A stretch of DNA of 64,000 nt, taken from positions 49,039 to 113,038 of the forward strand of contig JAEUNL010000019.1 of the NCBI GenBank assembly GCA_016791115.1. Reading direction: 5' to 3'. The stretch is from Rhodocyclaceae bacterium (GTDB taxonomy: Bacteria > Pseudomonadota > Gammaproteobacteria > Burkholderiales > Rhodocyclaceae). The notes beneath the pieces were generated by a model. That model had not been told where the DNA came from. It made no database searches and worked only from the letters and a program-made list of their open reading frames with translations. Below, piece after piece: positions 26,998 to 37,847 of this stretch; the first letter of the stretch is position 1, and every line of letters begins with the position of its first letter. The position numbers and the translations under genes were made by a program.

Positions 26998-27797
26998 ATC
27001 CGGGCACACGACAGGCAGAGTGCCACGATGCGCTGGCAGGGTTCGCCGTCGCGCTGCTCGACGCCGCCCGGCCGGTCCCGCACGACCTGCGCACCTGGAA
27101 CGGATCCGATGCGCGGCAGCGCTTTGCTGTCTACCGTAACAATGTCGTCGTTTCGCTCGTCGACGCACTCGACGCCGCGTTCCCGGTGACGGCGCAACTG
27201 GTCGGCGAGGAATTCTTCCGTGCCATGGCACGCGAGTTCGTCGCCGGCCATCCGCCGGCATCGCCGATGCTGTTCGAGTACGGCGCAGATTTTGCCGATT
27301 TCATCGAGGGCTTCGCGCCGGCCGCGGCCGTGCCGTACCTCGGCGACGTGGCGCGGGTCGAATACGCGCTCACGCAATCGACGCATGCGGCGGATGCGCC
27401 CGTGATCGACCCGGCCGGTTTTCGGGCGCTGCTCGCCGAACCCGAGCGGCTTGCCTCGCTGCGGTTCCGGCTGCACCCGGCACTCGGCGTGGTGCGTTGC
27501 CGGTACGCCGCAGCCTCGATCTGGGCCGCACACCATGGCGCCGGCCATCTCGAAGCCATCGACTGGACTGCGGCGGAAGACGTGCTCGTCACGCGTCCGC
27601 ACATGGAAGCTGCGCTGCGCATCCTGCCGCCGGGCGGCGCCGAATTCATGCTCGCGCTGGGCCGCCGCTTGCCGCTCGCAGAGGCGCTGGACATCGCGCT
27701 CTCGAATGCACCCGGCTTCGATCCACAGTCCGGCTTCGGCGTCCTCGTCAATGCCGGTGCCGTCACCGAAGTAATTGTCGAGGAGACCACAGCATGA
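26994..27797 (+). CDS. bufC1: BufC, DUF2063 partner of the MNIO enzyme
   Basis: A 267-residue DUF2063 protein. The N-terminal half (about 1-95) contains the conserved [22 protein letters not shown] and [11 protein letters not shown] segments; the C-terminal half is the precursor-recognition-like domain that partners MNIO enzymes. ATG at 26994 overlaps the bufB stop and its own stop overlaps the DoxX start, so the operon is coupled throughout. An older annotation as a DNA-binding protein is probably wrong; substrate delivery to BufB is the better reading from family knowledge. Confidence 0.86.
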   Translation: MNPGTRQAECHDALAGFAVALLDAARPVPHDLRTWNGSDARQRFAVYRNNVVVSLVDALDAAFPVTAQLVGEEFFRAMAREFVAGHPPASPMLFEYGADFADFIEGFAPAAAVPYLGDVARVEYALTQSTHAADAPVIDPAGFRALLAEPERLASLRFRLHPALGVVRCRYAAASIWAAHHGAGHLEAIDWTAAEDVLVTRPHMEAALRILPPGGAEFMLALGRRLPLAEALDIALSNAPGFDPQSGFGVLVNAGAVTEVIVEETTA

Positions 27798-28327
27798 ACG
27801 TATCCATGGCCAGGACGGCCAGCCAGCGGAACCCGGATGCGCTGCCGGGCGCAGTCCGGTTCTTGCAGTGGATCATCCGGCTGCTCTCGGCCATGCCGGA
27901 AAGCCTGGTCGCGTTCATCGCCCGCTTCTCGATCGCCGCCACCTTCTGGAAGTCCGGCCAGACCAAGGTCGAGGGCTTCGCGGTCGACATCGTGGAACGC
28001 AGTTTCAACTTTGGCTGGCCATCGCTCGCGCCGTCGACGGTCGACCTGTTCCGCGACGAGTACCGGCTGCCCCTCGTTCCGCCCGAACTCGCGGCACCGA
28101 TGGCGGCCTTCGCGGAGCACCTGTTCCCGGTATTGATTCTGCTGGGGCTGGCCACGCGGCTCTCGGCGACCGCCCTGCTGGTCATGACCCTGGTGATCCA
28201 GCTGTTCGTCTATCCGGATGCGTATGCCACCCACGGCACCTGGGCCGCCGTACTGCTATACCTGATGCTGCGCGGCCCCGGACGATTCTCTTTGGATCAT
28301 TTCGTAGCGCAGCGGTTCGCGCGGTAA
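27794..28327 (+). CDS. DoxX-family membrane protein of the bufferin operon
   Basis: A 177-residue inner-membrane protein with four hydrophobic helices in the DoxX arrangement; diagnostic pieces are FIARFSIAATFWKSGQTKV and FAEHLFPVLILLGLATRLSA. DoxX proteins commonly close bufferin operons (BufD-type). Coupled to bufC by a 4-bp overlap. Possible roles are redox or quinone-linked support of the MNIO reaction or of copper stress, none demonstrated here. Confidence 0.84.
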   Translation: MNVSMARTASQRNPDALPGAVRFLQWIIRLLSAMPESLVAFIARFSIAATFWKSGQTKVEGFAVDIVERSFNFGWPSLAPSTVDLFRDEYRLPLVPPELAAPMAAFAEHLFPVLILLGLATRLSATALLVMTLVIQLFVYPDAYATHGTWAAVLLYLMLRGPGRFSLDHFVAQRFAR

Positions 28328-28421
28328 GTTGCGCCGGGCCGGCGCAACCGCCCAGATGCAGCGGGCGCTGCAAACCGCCCGACGCGGCAGTCGGAAATCA
28401 ACCTCGATCCGGAGCCCATCG

Positions 28422-28868
28422 ATGAACATGCTTCAGGCACTCTCGGCGACGACGCTGCTTGCAGCCACCCTCCACGTCCAGGCCGCCGACAACGGCATCG
28501 TCTCCAGGGAAAGCCCGCACTCGGTGGATGAAACCGTGCGGCGACTGGAGTCGGTGCTGCAGTCGCGCGGCATCACGGTGTTCGCCCGCATCGACCACAG
28601 TGGCGAAGCCGAGAAGGCCGGCCTGCGAATGCGTCCGACCAGGTTGCTGATCTTCGGTAACCCCAAGGCCGGCACGCCAATGATGGTTGCCGCGCCGTCC
28701 GCGGCGCTCGACCTGCCGATGAAGCTGCTCGTGGCCGAAGGCGAATCGGGCAGCGTGACCGTCAGCTACAACGCCGCCGACCATGTTCGCCAGCGGCATG
28801 GTTTGTCCGCCGAGGTCGCCAAGCCGCTTTCCGCAATCGAAGGGCTCGTCGCCGAGGCGATCCGCTGA
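28422..28868 (+). CDS. Secreted DUF302 protein
   Basis: A 148-residue protein with a short Sec signal (residues about 1-21, cleavage after VQA). The body is DUF302: SVDETVRRLESVLQSRGITV, then FARIDHSGEAEKAGL, RLLIFGNPKAGTPMMVA and PLSAIEGLVAEAI. Starts at ATG 28422 after a CGGAG site, 94 bp beyond the DoxX gene, so it may be co-transcribed with the bufferin operon. DUF302 proteins often accompany metal or sulfur chemistry, but the reaction is unknown. Confidence 0.8.
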   Translation: MNMLQALSATTLLAATLHVQAADNGIVSRESPHSVDETVRRLESVLQSRGITVFARIDHSGEAEKAGLRMRPTRLLIFGNPKAGTPMMVAAPSAALDLPMKLLVAEGESGSVTVSYNAADHVRQRHGLSAEVAKPLSAIEGLVAEAIR

Positions 28869-28966
28869 ACGGCAACGCACGACGCACGGCAAACCGACGC
28901 AAGCCGGCACCAGCCAGTTCGACTTCTTGACCCCCCGACCACCGGCCGATCAAGCACCCTGCACGC

Positions 28967-29059
28967 CGCATGTACAGGCGCACACCGGGCAGGCATGGCC
29001 GACAGGCGCATGGATGCTGGATTGCACGGCATGCAAGCCGAAGATCGCCTGTACATGCA
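28967..29059 (-). repeat. 93-bp dispersed element, copy 2
   Basis: Ends CGCATGTACAGGCG (28967-28980) and CGCCTGTACATGCA (29046-29059) are inverted copies matching at 13 of 14 positions. Length is exactly 93 bp. The minus-strand reading gives C-M-Y-R-R-S-S-A-C-M-P-C at the start and A-P-V-H-A at the end, matching other copies. It fills the otherwise empty 309-bp gap (28869-29177) between convergent DUF302 and VOC genes. Confidence 0.85.
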
Positions 29060-29177
29060 CCTCGCAGCCGTGCCGATTTGTCCGCATGTTGACATCACAC
29101 GCATCGCGCACGCGCCGCGGCACGCACGCCGCGTCCATCGAATTCGCGCCGACGACAGCGCAGCAATGCGCGCGACC

Positions 29178-29573
29178 TCAGCCCTCGGGCGCGTGGCAGG
29201 CCACGCACAGATCGTTGCCTTCGCTGTCGCGGAAATAGGCGCCGTAGTAGTGGGCGTGGTATTCGGGGCGCAGGCCGGGTGCGCCTTCGCAGGTGCCGCC
29301 GTGCGCCAGTGCCACGTCTTGGGCGTGGCCGACCAAGCGCCGGCTGGCGGCGAGCAAGGCGACCATTTGCCCGTTGCCAGCGGCACGGGCGCAGCCGTCG
29401 TGGGCCACGCCGATCACGAACAGCGGGCGCGGCACGCCGGGCACCTGCCAGCCGGCCCAGGGCCGCGCGCGATCGACGAAAAGCGGCGCAATGCCGAGCG
29501 CCTGCATCAACGCATCGTAGAAGCGCAATGCACGCACGAAATCGTCGATGCCGATGAACACATGCGAAAACAT
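29178..29573 (-). CDS. VOC-family (glyoxalase-like) protein
   Basis: A 131-residue protein of the vicinal-oxygen-chelate fold. It begins MFSHVFIGIDDFVRALRFYD, where His4 is the first metal-ligand position, and ends in HYYGAYFRDSEGNDLCVACH with the expected C-terminal Glu-Asn region. Two beta-alpha-beta repeats fit the length. Metal ligand set is incomplete by eye, so the reaction (glyoxalase-like, dioxygenase-like or binding) is open. It lies 125 bp downstream of the P-type ATPase on the same strand. Confidence 0.78.
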   Translation of the reverse strand: MFSHVFIGIDDFVRALRFYDALMQALGIAPLFVDRARPWAGWQVPGVPRPLFVIGVAHDGCARAAGNGQMVALLAASRRLVGHAQDVALAHGGTCEGAPGLRPEYHAHYYGAYFRDSEGNDLCVACHAPEG

Positions 29574-29698
29574 GCCGCCCTCTGCATTGTTCCTTGATTC
29601 CAGTTCCTGCCTCGCGCGGCGGCGCGCCGCGTTACCAGCGCGTGCCGTCGCGATGCGCGAAGCGCCAGACGCCGTCGACCTGCGCACGCTGCAAGTCC

Positions 29699-32386
<2,688 letters not shown>

Positions 32387-32399
32387 GGTTTGGCGGCAT

Positions 32400-33323
32400 T
32401 CACGATTTGAGCGTGACCAGAACGAAGCCGGCATACAGGATGAGCAGCAGGACGCCGCGATGGCGCACGATCAGGCCGCTGCGGCCGGGCAACAGCAGGA
32501 GCAGCGCGATCAGGCCACAGGCGAGAGTCAGCGTCACTTCGGCAAGCGGCACCGCGATCGGGTGGATGCTGCCGGCAATGCCGACGATCGCCAGTCCGTT
32601 GAACAGGTTGCTGCCGATCAGCGTGCCGACGCCGACATCGTCATGGCCGCGCAGCCGCGACAGGATCACCGTGACCAGTTCCGGCAATGAGGTGCCGACC
32701 GCCACCAGGACTGCGCCGATGACGAACGCGTCGACGCCGAGGGCGGTGGCGATGCCGGTCGCGCCGCCGACGAACAGGCGGCCGGCGGCGATCAGCGCGC
32801 CGAGCCCGAGCACGCCGAGGACGAGGCTCTTGCCCGGGGACAGGTTCCCCGCCCCGATATCGACCGCGGCACCCCGTCGGCGCAGGGCGCCGCGCACGAC
32901 CCATGCCAGCCAGACGAGGAAGATCGTCAGCAGCACGACCGCTTCGCCGCGCGCGATGCGGCCATCGAGCGCGAATAGGAAGGTCAGCAGCGGAACGGCG
33001 AGGGCGAGGTAGAAGTCGCGGCCGAAATCGGCCCGCGTGGTCTGCACCGCGCCATACAGGAGCGCCAGGCCGAAGATCAGGCCGATATTGACGACGTTGC
33101 TGCCCAGCGCATCGCCCAGGCCGATCTCCGGCTGGCCGGCAAGTGCGGCAACCGTGGAAACCGTCAGCTCGGGGGCGGAAGTGGCGAAGGCCGCCAACGT
33201 CGTGGCGACGATGATCTTGGGCACGCGCAGATGCAGCGCCGCGCCGAGGATGGACTTGAGAAAGGCCTCGCCGCCGGCTGCCGCCAGCACCACGGCACCG
33301 AGGATCCACAACAGGTCGGTCAT
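32400..33323 (-). CDS. Calcium/sodium antiporter (CaCA family, YrbG-like)
   Basis: A 307-residue antiporter with ten hydrophobic helices and the two inverted alpha repeats of CaCA exchangers: ATTLAAFATSAPELTVS with GDALGSNVVNIGL, and GAVLVAVGTSLPELVTV with GTLIGSNLFNGLA. The Glu residues in the SAPEL/SLPEL motifs coordinate the cation. ATG at 33323 is favoured over 33329 by spacing to a GAGG site; it overlaps the USP stop by 4 bp. It exports Ca2+ (or a similar cation) in exchange for Na+ or H+. Confidence 0.9.
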   Translation of the reverse strand: MTDLLWILGAVVLAAAGGEAFLKSILGAALHLRVPKIIVATTLAAFATSAPELTVSTVAALAGQPEIGLGDALGSNVVNIGLIFGLALLYGAVQTTRADFGRDFYLALAVPLLTFLFALDGRIARGEAVVLLTIFLVWLAWVVRGALRRRGAAVDIGAGNLSPGKSLVLGVLGLGALIAAGRLFVGGATGIATALGVDAFVIGAVLVAVGTSLPELVTVILSRLRGHDDVGVGTLIGSNLFNGLAIVGIAGSIHPIAVPLAEVTLTLACGLIALLLLLPGRSGLIVRHRGVLLLILYAGFVLVTLKS

Positions 33324-34237
33324 CGGCATGCCTCGGGTGGCGTGCGCGGATCGCAGATGACCAGCACGTCGCACTGCGATTGCGCCAGCACGTGCTTGGT
33401 CACGCTGCCCATCAGCAGTTCCTCGCCGATGTGGGCGCCGTGCTTGCCGACAACGATAAGGTCGCAGTCGTATTCCTGCTCGAGGGCAATGATGTGTTGC
33501 GAGGGGTCGCCATGGACGACCCGCGCGGCATAATCGACCGGCTTCAGGCCGGTCGCCGCCGCCAGCGCGTGCAGTCGCTCGCGCCGGATTTCGCCATCCT
33601 TGATGACGTATCGTCGAACGGCTTGCTCGTCGACGCCGGCGAATGCCAGCTTGCCCTCGTAAGGCAGCTCGAAAGCGTGCGCGAGGAGCAGGTCGGCGCC
33701 GGGTGCCAGTGCTCGCGCCACGCGAATCGCCCGCGGCGAGACCGGCGAGAAGTCCACGGCGACCAGCACGCTCCGGTAGGCCTCGTGCGGCGGCTGTTTG
33801 ACGACCAGCACCGGGTGCCGCGCCGACTTTCGCACCAGGCGCGCCGCCGTCGAACCGAGCATGTTGTAGCGCAGGAAGGATTCGCCGCGCGAGCCAAGCA
33901 CCACAAGGTGCGGGTCCATCGCGTCGGCCCGGGCCGCGATCGTGGCGAGCGGGTTCCCCGCGGCGACGTGCGTGCGCGCAGCGATGCCGCGATGGATTGC
34001 CGGATCGCCGGTGAGCCGTTCCAGGCGCGCGAGCGCGTCGGCGTGCAAGGCCGCTTTCACCGCCGCCATGTCGTCGCCCAGCATTTCACGCAGGCTGTCC
34101 AGGGTATCGAGCTCGGTTGCGTGGAGTACCTCGAGGTCGCTGCCGGCGTCGGCCGCAAGGAGAAAGGCGCGTTCGACGGCATGGCGCGAAGGCGCGGAAA
34201 GGTCGGTGGCGACGAGAATCGTCCGGGCGGGCGTCAT
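33320..34237 (-). CDS. Tandem universal stress protein (two UspA domains)
   Basis: A 305-residue cytoplasmic protein with two USP domains. Domain 1 starts ARTILVATDLSAPSRHAVERA and ends around HLVVLGSRGESFLRYNMLGSTAARLV; domain 2 starts YRSVLVAVDFSPVSPRAIRVA and ends DLIVVGKHGAHIGEELLMGSVTKHVL. The G-2x-G-9x-G(S/T) ATP-binding pattern is near-complete in both. An AGGAGG ribosome-binding site precedes the ATG. Start and stop overlap the KefB-type and CaCA genes (ATGA each), coupling stress sensing to ion transport. Confidence 0.9.
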   Translation of the reverse strand: MTPARTILVATDLSAPSRHAVERAFLLAADAGSDLEVLHATELDTLDSLREMLGDDMAAVKAALHADALARLERLTGDPAIHRGIAARTHVAAGNPLATIAARADAMDPHLVVLGSRGESFLRYNMLGSTAARLVRKSARHPVLVVKQPPHEAYRSVLVAVDFSPVSPRAIRVARALAPGADLLLAHAFELPYEGKLAFAGVDEQAVRRYVIKDGEIRRERLHALAAATGLKPVDYAARVVHGDPSQHIIALEQEYDCDLIVVGKHGAHIGEELLMGSVTKHVLAQSQCDVLVICDPRTPPEACR

Positions 34238-35943
34238 TGGGCTACCTCCTTCACAGGGGTTTCGATCACGGGCCGGTAGTCCCGGTCGCGGATGTCCTGC
34301 AGCATCCGGTCGATGTCGACGACCGGATGCTGCAGTATTCGCAGAGCCGTCGCCCCCAGGCGCAAGCTGGCTTCGATCGTCTCGGGATAGGCATGCATTG
34401 CGCCGGCACCGACCAGGGCTGCGCTGGCATCGAGGTCGCGGGCGCGGGCGATGACCGGAAGCTGGAGGCAATGCCGGCGCAGCGCAGACACCGCCCGCAA
34501 TGCGACCGCATGGCTGTCCACGGTGACGATCGCCAGGCTGGCCTGTTCGGCGCGCGCGGCGGCCAGCAGCTCGGGGTCGGCAATGTCGCCGTATAGCACG
34601 GCATGGCCATCGGTCCGGCCCTGCTGCACCCGCTGCGGGTCGGTATCGAAGGCGACGAAATCGACGCCGCCGGATTTGAGCAGTACTGCAATTGTGTGGC
34701 CGACCCGGCCGTAGCCGCCGATCAGCACCCGTGGAGGCGGCAATCCGGCGAGCTGATTCGCCGGCCCGGGTGATCGCGGGTTCGCGCCGGCCAGGCGGGC
34801 GGCGATCGCGTGGTTGTAGCGGATCAGCAGCACGCCACCGATCAGCGAGAACAGGACGGCATTCAGCACGATCTGGCCAACGTGGGGATCGATCACGCCT
34901 GCCCCCAGCGCGATGGCAAGCAGCGCGAAGCCGAATTCGCCGCCTACCGCCAGCAGCAGGGCGGTGCGCCACGCACCGGGCATGTCCATGCCGCTACGAT
35001 GAACGATCAGCACGACGACGGCAATCTTGCTCGCCAGCAGCAGCACGGCGCCGAGCAGCGCCCAATGCCAGATCTGCGGCAACGAAGCCGGATCGATCAA
35101 CATGCCGATGCCGACGAAGAATAGGCCGAGCAGCACGTCGCGGAACGGCCGGATGCTCGATTCCACCTGATGGCGGAACTCCGTTTCGCCGAGCATCATG
35201 CCGGCCAGGAAGGCGCCGAAGGCAAGCGACAGCCCGAGGCTGTGGGTCGTCCAGGCCGCCGCCAGCACCACCAGCAACACCGTGAGGGTGAACAGTTCCG
35301 CCGAACGGCGCTCGGCGACGAGATGGAAGAGGGGACGCAGGGCCCGGCGCGCAGCGTAGAACACCAGTGTGAAGGCCAGCACCGCCTTGGCCAGCGCCCA
35401 GGCCAGTTCCCCGGCAAGCATGTCCATGCCGGTGGCAGCGCCGAGCACGGGAATCAGGATCAGGAACGGCACGGCGGTCACATCCTGGAACACCGAGATG
35501 GCGAGACCGAGCCGCCCGTGCGGGGTCGCCTCCTCGCCCTGTTCGGCCAGTTGTCGGCCGATGATCGTTGACGAGGACTGCGCGAAGACGGCGCCGATGA
35601 CAAAGGCCACCACCGGGTTCGAACCGGCGAGCCAGAGCAGCACCGCCACGACGGCGGTCGTCAGCACCACTTGGGCAGTGCCGAGGCCGAGGATCTGGTG
35701 GCGCATCGCGTGCAGTTGCGGCAGCGAGTAGTTGAGCCCGATCGAGAACAGCAGGAAGACCACCCCGAACTCGGCGAGCGCCTCGAATTCGGCAACGTGC
35801 ACGGTCGGGCCGGCCGTATGCGGTCCGAGAACCAGGCCGACCAGCAGGTAGCCGAGGCTCGACGGAATGTGCAGCCGCTGGAAGATGACCATGATCGCCA
35901 CGGCAACCGCCAGCAGCAGGATGATCTGCACCAGATGGTCCAT
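34234..35943 (-). CDS. KefB/YbaL-type cation:proton antiporter (CPA2) with TrkA-N domain
   Basis: A 569-residue inner-membrane antiporter. Twelve or so helices (1-380) carry CPA2 features including FLLFSIGLNYSLPQL, FAQSSSTIIGRQL and SVFQDVTAVPFL, where the Asp of FQD would bind the cation. A cytoplasmic RCK/TrkA-N domain follows (GYGRVGHTIAVLLK, then FDTDPQRVQQGR and YGDIADPELL), binding a nucleotide to gate transport. A K+/H+ activity is most likely. First gene of the coupled kef-usp-CaCA-ATPase operon. Confidence 0.9.
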   Translation of the reverse strand: MDHLVQIILLLAVAVAIMVIFQRLHIPSSLGYLLVGLVLGPHTAGPTVHVAEFEALAEFGVVFLLFSIGLNYSLPQLHAMRHQILGLGTAQVVLTTAVVAVLLWLAGSNPVVAFVIGAVFAQSSSTIIGRQLAEQGEEATPHGRLGLAISVFQDVTAVPFLILIPVLGAATGMDMLAGELAWALAKAVLAFTLVFYAARRALRPLFHLVAERRSAELFTLTVLLVVLAAAWTTHSLGLSLAFGAFLAGMMLGETEFRHQVESSIRPFRDVLLGLFFVGIGMLIDPASLPQIWHWALLGAVLLLASKIAVVVLIVHRSGMDMPGAWRTALLLAVGGEFGFALLAIALGAGVIDPHVGQIVLNAVLFSLIGGVLLIRYNHAIAARLAGANPRSPGPANQLAGLPPPRVLIGGYGRVGHTIAVLLKSGGVDFVAFDTDPQRVQQGRTDGHAVLYGDIADPELLAAARAEQASLAIVTVDSHAVALRAVSALRRHCLQLPVIARARDLDASAALVGAGAMHAYPETIEASLRLGATALRILQHPVVDIDRMLQDIRDRDYRPVIETPVKEVAQ

Positions 35944-36352
35944 GGGCTCAATCGCTTGATGCGTGTGTTCTTGCGTGCACGGGCTGTGTTTGTCCTCTCT
36001 GCCTGGCCGTCACATCGTTCCGGCTCGGCGCGGCCGGCGCACCGGCCGCGCCGAGAATCGCGCGGAGGCGGATTGGGACATGCGCCCTGATCGGGTGGCG
36101 GCTGCCGCGCCCGCCCGCGTCGTCAGCTTGGCAGCGTCGTGCGCAGTGACGCCCGGCCATGCCGGGCGACGATGCCGATGATCACGCGCCAACGCGGCAC
36201 CGGCCGGCGCCGCAGGAGCGAAACCGCGCCGGGCGACCAGCCGCCGCCGGGCGGTGGGTGATCGCCCGGCCCCCCTTTCAGGCCGCGACGGGGCGGGCCT
36301 GCCCGCGCCGGTCCGCGTGATCCCGTCCAGCAGCGCCGCCGCGTGCTGGTCG
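35944..36352. other. 409-bp gap between BI-1 and KefB-type genes
   Basis: No credible gene. It holds a perfect hairpin GCCGGGCG / CGCCCGGC (36246-36270) with a nine-base loop, followed on the plus strand by CCCCCTTT. It probably separates the BI-1 operon from the KefB operon and contains the latter's promoter, which I cannot pinpoint. Confidence 0.5.
36246..36270. terminator. GC-rich hairpin downstream of BI-1 gene
   Basis: Perfect 8-bp arms, nine-base loop. The only short T tract (CCCCCTTT) is on the plus strand, opposite to the flanking genes, so terminator function is uncertain. Confidence 0.3.
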
Positions 36353-37036
36353 TCAGTCGCTGTTGCTGGTGAAGCCGAGCAGGTGCAGCAGGCTGGTGAA
36401 TAGATTGAAGATCGACACGAACAGCGATACGGTCGCCATCACGTAGTTGGTCTCGCCACCGTGGATGATGTTGCTGGTCTCATAAAGAATGAGGCCGGAC
36501 ATCAGCAGCACGAAGGCGGCCGACACGGTCAGCGACAAGGCCGGGATCTCGAAGAAGATCGCCCCCAGGCCGGCAAGGAAGGCCAGCAGGATGCCGGCCG
36601 TCAGGAAGCCGCCCATGAAGCTGAAATCCTTCTTCGTCGTCAGGACGTACGCCGACAGGCCGAGGAAGATCGCGGCCGTGCCGCCCATCGCCAGCATCAC
36701 CGTCTGGCCACCGTTGGGCAGGCCGAGATAGTGGCTGACGATGGGGCCGAGGGTGTAGCCCATGAAGCCGGTCAATGCGAACACGAGGCCGACGCCGAGC
36801 CCGCTGTCGCGGAAGCGGGTGATGGCGAACAGCAAGCCGAAATAGCCGACCAGCGTCAGGATGATGCCGGGATGCGGCAGTTTCAGCGCAACGGCCGCCG
36901 CGGCTGACGCCGCGGAAAACAGCAGCGTCATCGCAAGAAGCAGGTAGGTGTTGCGGATGACCCGGTTGGTTGCCAGCGCCGATTCGGCGCCGGCGCCGTG
37001 CGGCAGGGCAACCGCTTGTGTCCTGAACGAGGGCAT
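36353..37036 (-). CDS. Bax inhibitor-1/YccA family membrane protein
   Basis: A 227-residue protein with seven hydrophobic helices, the BI-1 layout. Diagnostic pieces are NRVIRNTYLLLAMTLLFSA at the first helix, GFMGYTLGPIVSHYL, and the last helices with LYETSNIIHGGETNYVMA and SIFNLFTSLLHLLG. In E. coli, YccA modulates FtsH; other BI-1 proteins are pH-sensitive Ca2+ leak channels, which fits the neighbouring ion transporters. It follows the DUF2934 gene by 12 bp on the same strand. Confidence 0.9.
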   Translation of the reverse strand: MPSFRTQAVALPHGAGAESALATNRVIRNTYLLLAMTLLFSAASAAAAVALKLPHPGIILTLVGYFGLLFAITRFRDSGLGVGLVFALTGFMGYTLGPIVSHYLGLPNGGQTVMLAMGGTAAIFLGLSAYVLTTKKDFSFMGGFLTAGILLAFLAGLGAIFFEIPALSLTVSAAFVLLMSGLILYETSNIIHGGETNYVMATVSLFVSIFNLFTSLLHLLGFTSNSD

Positions 37037-37048
37037 GGTGCTTCTCCT

Positions 37049-37312
37049 TTAGTTGTCGTCGTGGGCCGCTTGCGATCGTGCCGCTGTCGGCCGGCCCCGC
37101 AGCGGCAGCATCGCGGCGTCCACTTCCGCCTCGGCCTGCAGCCAGTCATCCATCTCCAGGCCGGGCTCGAATCCCCGTGTTTCGGCCTTGTAGTACGCGG
37201 CCGTGGCGATGCGCTGCTGGCGGTCACCACCATCCTGCTCGCTTGCGGAATCGTTCATCGCCGCGAGCACGCTGTTTCTGCCGAGCCGGGACTTGCTGAT
37301 ACTGGTCTTCAT
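37049..37312 (-). CDS. DUF2934 protein
   Basis: An 87-residue protein whose centre reads RIATAAYYKAETRGFEPGLE followed by MDDWLQAEAEVD, the DUF2934 signature. No signal peptide or membrane segment. ATG at 37312 (MKTSISKSRLG) follows GGAGAAG. It sits between the HPF and BI-1 genes, probably in one transcript. DUF2934 proteins often occur in stress clusters, but their function is unknown. Confidence 0.75.
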   Translation of the reverse strand: MKTSISKSRLGRNSVLAAMNDSASEQDGGDRQQRIATAAYYKAETRGFEPGLEMDDWLQAEAEVDAAMLPLRGRPTAARSQAAHDDN

Positions 37313-37374
37313 GTCTTCTCCTTGCACCGGTTTTGCGACGGCGTGGCACGTCCGCCCCGCCGGGAAATGCCTTG

Positions 37375-37737
37375 TCAGGATGCCAACTCCGCCAGAGCCG
37401 GCCGGATGCCGTGGCGGTCGATGCGGATGATCCGCGACAGCTGGCGGGCCACGCTCTGGCGCAACCGGTCGGCGACGCGCTCGATCACTTGCGCGAAGTT
37501 GGCGCCGACTTCCTCGATGACCAGGGTCGATCCGTCGGTCATTCTGAGTACGACCCGGCAGAGCTTGTCCAGCCCGCCCCGGTTCGGTCCGTTGATGTCA
37601 TCGAGGCGCACGCTGGCCGCCTGGACGCGATGCGCGTAGCGCGCCAGCGCGGCGTCGATCTTGTGCGCGGCAGCGCGGCGTAGCGCCGACGCGCGGGGCA
37701 GTCCCGTGATCTGGATGTTCAGCTTCATGGCTCGTCT
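37375..37737 (-). CDS. HPF/RaiA-family ribosome-associated protein
   Basis: A 120-residue protein predicted to bind the 30S subunit and hibernate ribosomes under stress. The N-terminus MKLNIQITGLPRASALRRAA and VRLDDINGPNRGG match the RaiA/HPF fold, more precisely the short divergent subgroup found in stress operons. A strong AGGAGA precedes ATG 37737. First gene of the HPF-DUF2934-BI-1 set and divergent from an NhaR-like regulator across a 110-bp AT-rich region, which suggests control by that regulator. Confidence 0.8.
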   Translation of the reverse strand, partial: RRAMKLNIQITGLPRASALRRAAAHKIDAALARYAHRVQAASVRLDDINGPNRGGLDKLCRVVLRMTDGSTLVIEEVGANFAQVIERVADRLRQSVARQLSRIIRIDRHGIRPALAELAS

Positions 37738-37803
37738 CCTGTCGATGCAGCGACGGCTGCGACAGGACCAAGGTAGCGGAACCGGAAATAAATAAAAAGT
37801 CGT

Positions 37804-37835
37804 ATTATCGATAATGACGTTACGAGTTTCTCGTA
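37804..37835. promoter_or_regulatory. Palindromic operator region between HPF and NhaR-like genes
   Basis: Two adjacent palindromes lie in the divergent gap: ATTATCGATAAT (37804-37815) and TACGAGTTTCTCGTA (37821-37835, 6-bp arms, 3-base spacer). The stretch is very AT-rich compared with its surroundings. LysR-type regulators commonly bind such sites next to their own gene, so NhaR-like control of both directions is likely. Confidence 0.6.
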
Positions 37836-37847
37836 TCATTGAATGCC

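Noticed and set aside
29628..29698. Short coding-like segment after the P-type ATPase stop (minus strand, ending DGVWRFAHRDGTRW then stop)
   Set aside because: Only about 20 codons with no start codon or ribosome-binding site other than a TTG; could be a gene remnant but cannot be supported.
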